From: Oryzias latipes
Lineage: Eukaryota > Chordata > Actinopteri > Beloniformes > Adrianichthyidae
NCBI RefSeq assembly: GCF_002234675.1
Contig: NC_019871.2
Location: 20,368,604 to 20,432,603 of the forward strand
Direction of reading: 5' to 3'
Length of the DNA stretch: 64,000 nt
Below the pieces are notes generated by a model. That model saw only the letters and a list, made by a program, of their open reading frames with translations. It did no database searches and had not been told where the DNA came from. Positions 31,484-64,000 of the stretch are shown here, piece by piece (positions within the stretch are counted from its first letter, which is position 1; every line of letters starts with the position of its first letter). The position numbers and the translations under genes are program-made.

Positions 31484-32978
31484 TGTTTTATTAGAATACA
31501 GAAGTGTCATGTAATACACAGCTACTTTGTAAACACGAAGTACAAAATTGTGAAACTGTATCATCTTCAATTTCTTTAGATTAGTGCAGTTTAGTTCACA
31601 CTGCCTGTCTTTGTAAAAATCCAGAGGAAAAACATTCAAGTTGGAAAGAAGGTTCAAAGCAGTTCTCATTGCTTTCAGTGTAGTTTGACAAAATAAAGTA
31701 ACAGCTGGGATGTTGGGGTTTCATTTTGTGCACATATTTCTTAAAAGGCTGAAATGCCAATAAGAAAAGCTTAGAAACAACTGTTATCTAAAGAAAATGC
31801 AGAAAAGAAATAATGCAGACAAAACTGTACTCTTCAGAGTCACATCAAAGTAAAAATAAACATTTATGGATTGCAATTTCATATTTACAAAATGATCATT
31901 TTAATCACAAGCTTTTGAGTTTCTATAAATGGTTAAATTCAAATAAACATTATTTACAGAGGGCTGGGGCTTGCCTTGGATTTCCATACAACGCAAAAGT
32001 AAAGACAGTTGTCTCTGCCCAAATAAAAACAAAGCCATCGATGTCCTTCGTTACTTTATTCTGCCTTAACGCCTCTGCCTTAACCATGGCGAGGATGCTA
32101 CACAGAAGAAAAAATAATAATTCAAGTTATTGCAAGTAAAAAGTCAGATCACTTAAATTCATTGATACTAAAAAGTGTTTGCTTCAATTGGAATTTTAGA
32201 AAGGTTGTAATCGTAGATCCAGATTCAATACATAGTTTGTTCTGCTCAGTTATCTTGTCAAACATTTTATGTACACACAAAACAATTCAAAAGGACATAA
32301 AAAAGCCAAAAAGCCCTTTTCTTAAGGTAGATCAGATATCCTACATTTCATTATTAGTATTTTTCTGTTGGGTAAATGCTGAGCAAACATAACTGTCTTT
32401 CTTTACCGTCTTGTAGAATGGATGAGGCTTCTTCATGACACTTCATGGGCGTCATGTCAGGGAGATGGCAGTGTAATGTTAAAAGAATGAACTCCAATTT
32501 TTGCCTTACCAAAACCTTCAAGAACTGCGCCCCCCCACATTACATTCCACATTTTAAAGAATAGAGAAGAGGTATTATTAAATAGAAAAAGAAGGTGTCA
32601 ATTTACATCTTTTGGGAGGTTCTTGAAGAAAATCCTTTTTTAATCTTTGCTGCACACAAAGATGGTCTATTTTTGTTTCATCTTCATCTGCACTGGATCA
32701 ATAAATAGATGAGGGTGTTCTGGGTTGGTTTCTCATTGGTTATCAAAGTCTTACAAGCAAATCAGAGTCAGAAAATAGTAGAGGCCACACTTGACAACAA
32801 TAAATTTGATGGTTGTAATATTGTAAACCTTTCCAACACATGCAGGACTAAAACTCATTGGACGATGGTCTCTGAAACACCAAACGAGGCTTACATGTGG
32901 CCTACAACCTTCCGCCATTGCTTATATTTGGATCCAGTGGTGCAGAGAAAAGGTGTCCTGGCAACGGAACTGAGGCAG
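31484..32978 (-). other. fat1: Probable 3' untranslated region of fat1
   Basis: AT-rich sequence following the fat1 stop codon. AATAAA on - occurs at 31485..31490 and 32054..32059, so the transcript could end near 31470 or earlier. No other gene signal is seen. Extent is inferred. Confidence 0.45.

Positions 32979-64000
<31,022 letters not shown>

Overview
The window is nuclear DNA of a vertebrate, almost certainly a teleost fish. The genes are intron-rich with GT-AG splice sites, the intergenic DNA is AT-rich and full of degraded DNA transposons (hAT, Harbinger, MITEs), and the readable proteins are fish-type members of vertebrate families. The repeat content resembles a medaka-like (Oryzias) genome, but that is from memory and was not checked.

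Layout: (1) il18 on + (coding exons between 1261 and 4453). (2) sdhd on - (14108 back to 7097), four coding exons. (3) timm8b on + (14875..15566), head-to-head with sdhd across a 766-bp shared promoter region. (4) An L-amino-acid oxidase gene (il4i1/LAO family) on - (21058 back to 16107), seven coding exons, convergent with timm8b. (5) A gene-poor stretch, about 21.6-31.4 kb, made of nested transposons and palindromes. (6) The 3' half of the giant atypical cadherin gene fat1 on -, entering open at base 64000 and ending at 32979. Nineteen constitutive coding exons and two small in-phase cassette exons are resolved. They encode the later cadherin repeats, an EGF-LamG-EGF block, one membrane helix and the cytoplasmic tail with a C-terminal PDZ ligand.

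Exon boundaries were read by hand from splice consensus and reading phase. Every proposed junction keeps frame: il18 gives 187 aa, sdhd 158 aa, timm8b 89 aa, the oxidase 514 aa, and fat1 2439 aa for the part inside the window.

The genes are not one pathway. sdhd (complex II membrane anchor) and timm8b (small TIM chaperone) are both mitochondrial and share a divergent promoter region with CCAAT, GC-box, CRE-like and NRF1-like sites. il18 and the oxidase are immune-type genes. fat1 is a cell-adhesion and polarity receptor.

No new enzymatic system was found. The points most worth a second look are the fat1 tail cassettes (20 + 12 codons), long near-perfect hairpins at 15241, 30489 and 30645, a Harbinger element nested inside an element with roughly 200-bp inverted ends, and a four-copy palindromic MITE family that landed twice inside older repeats.
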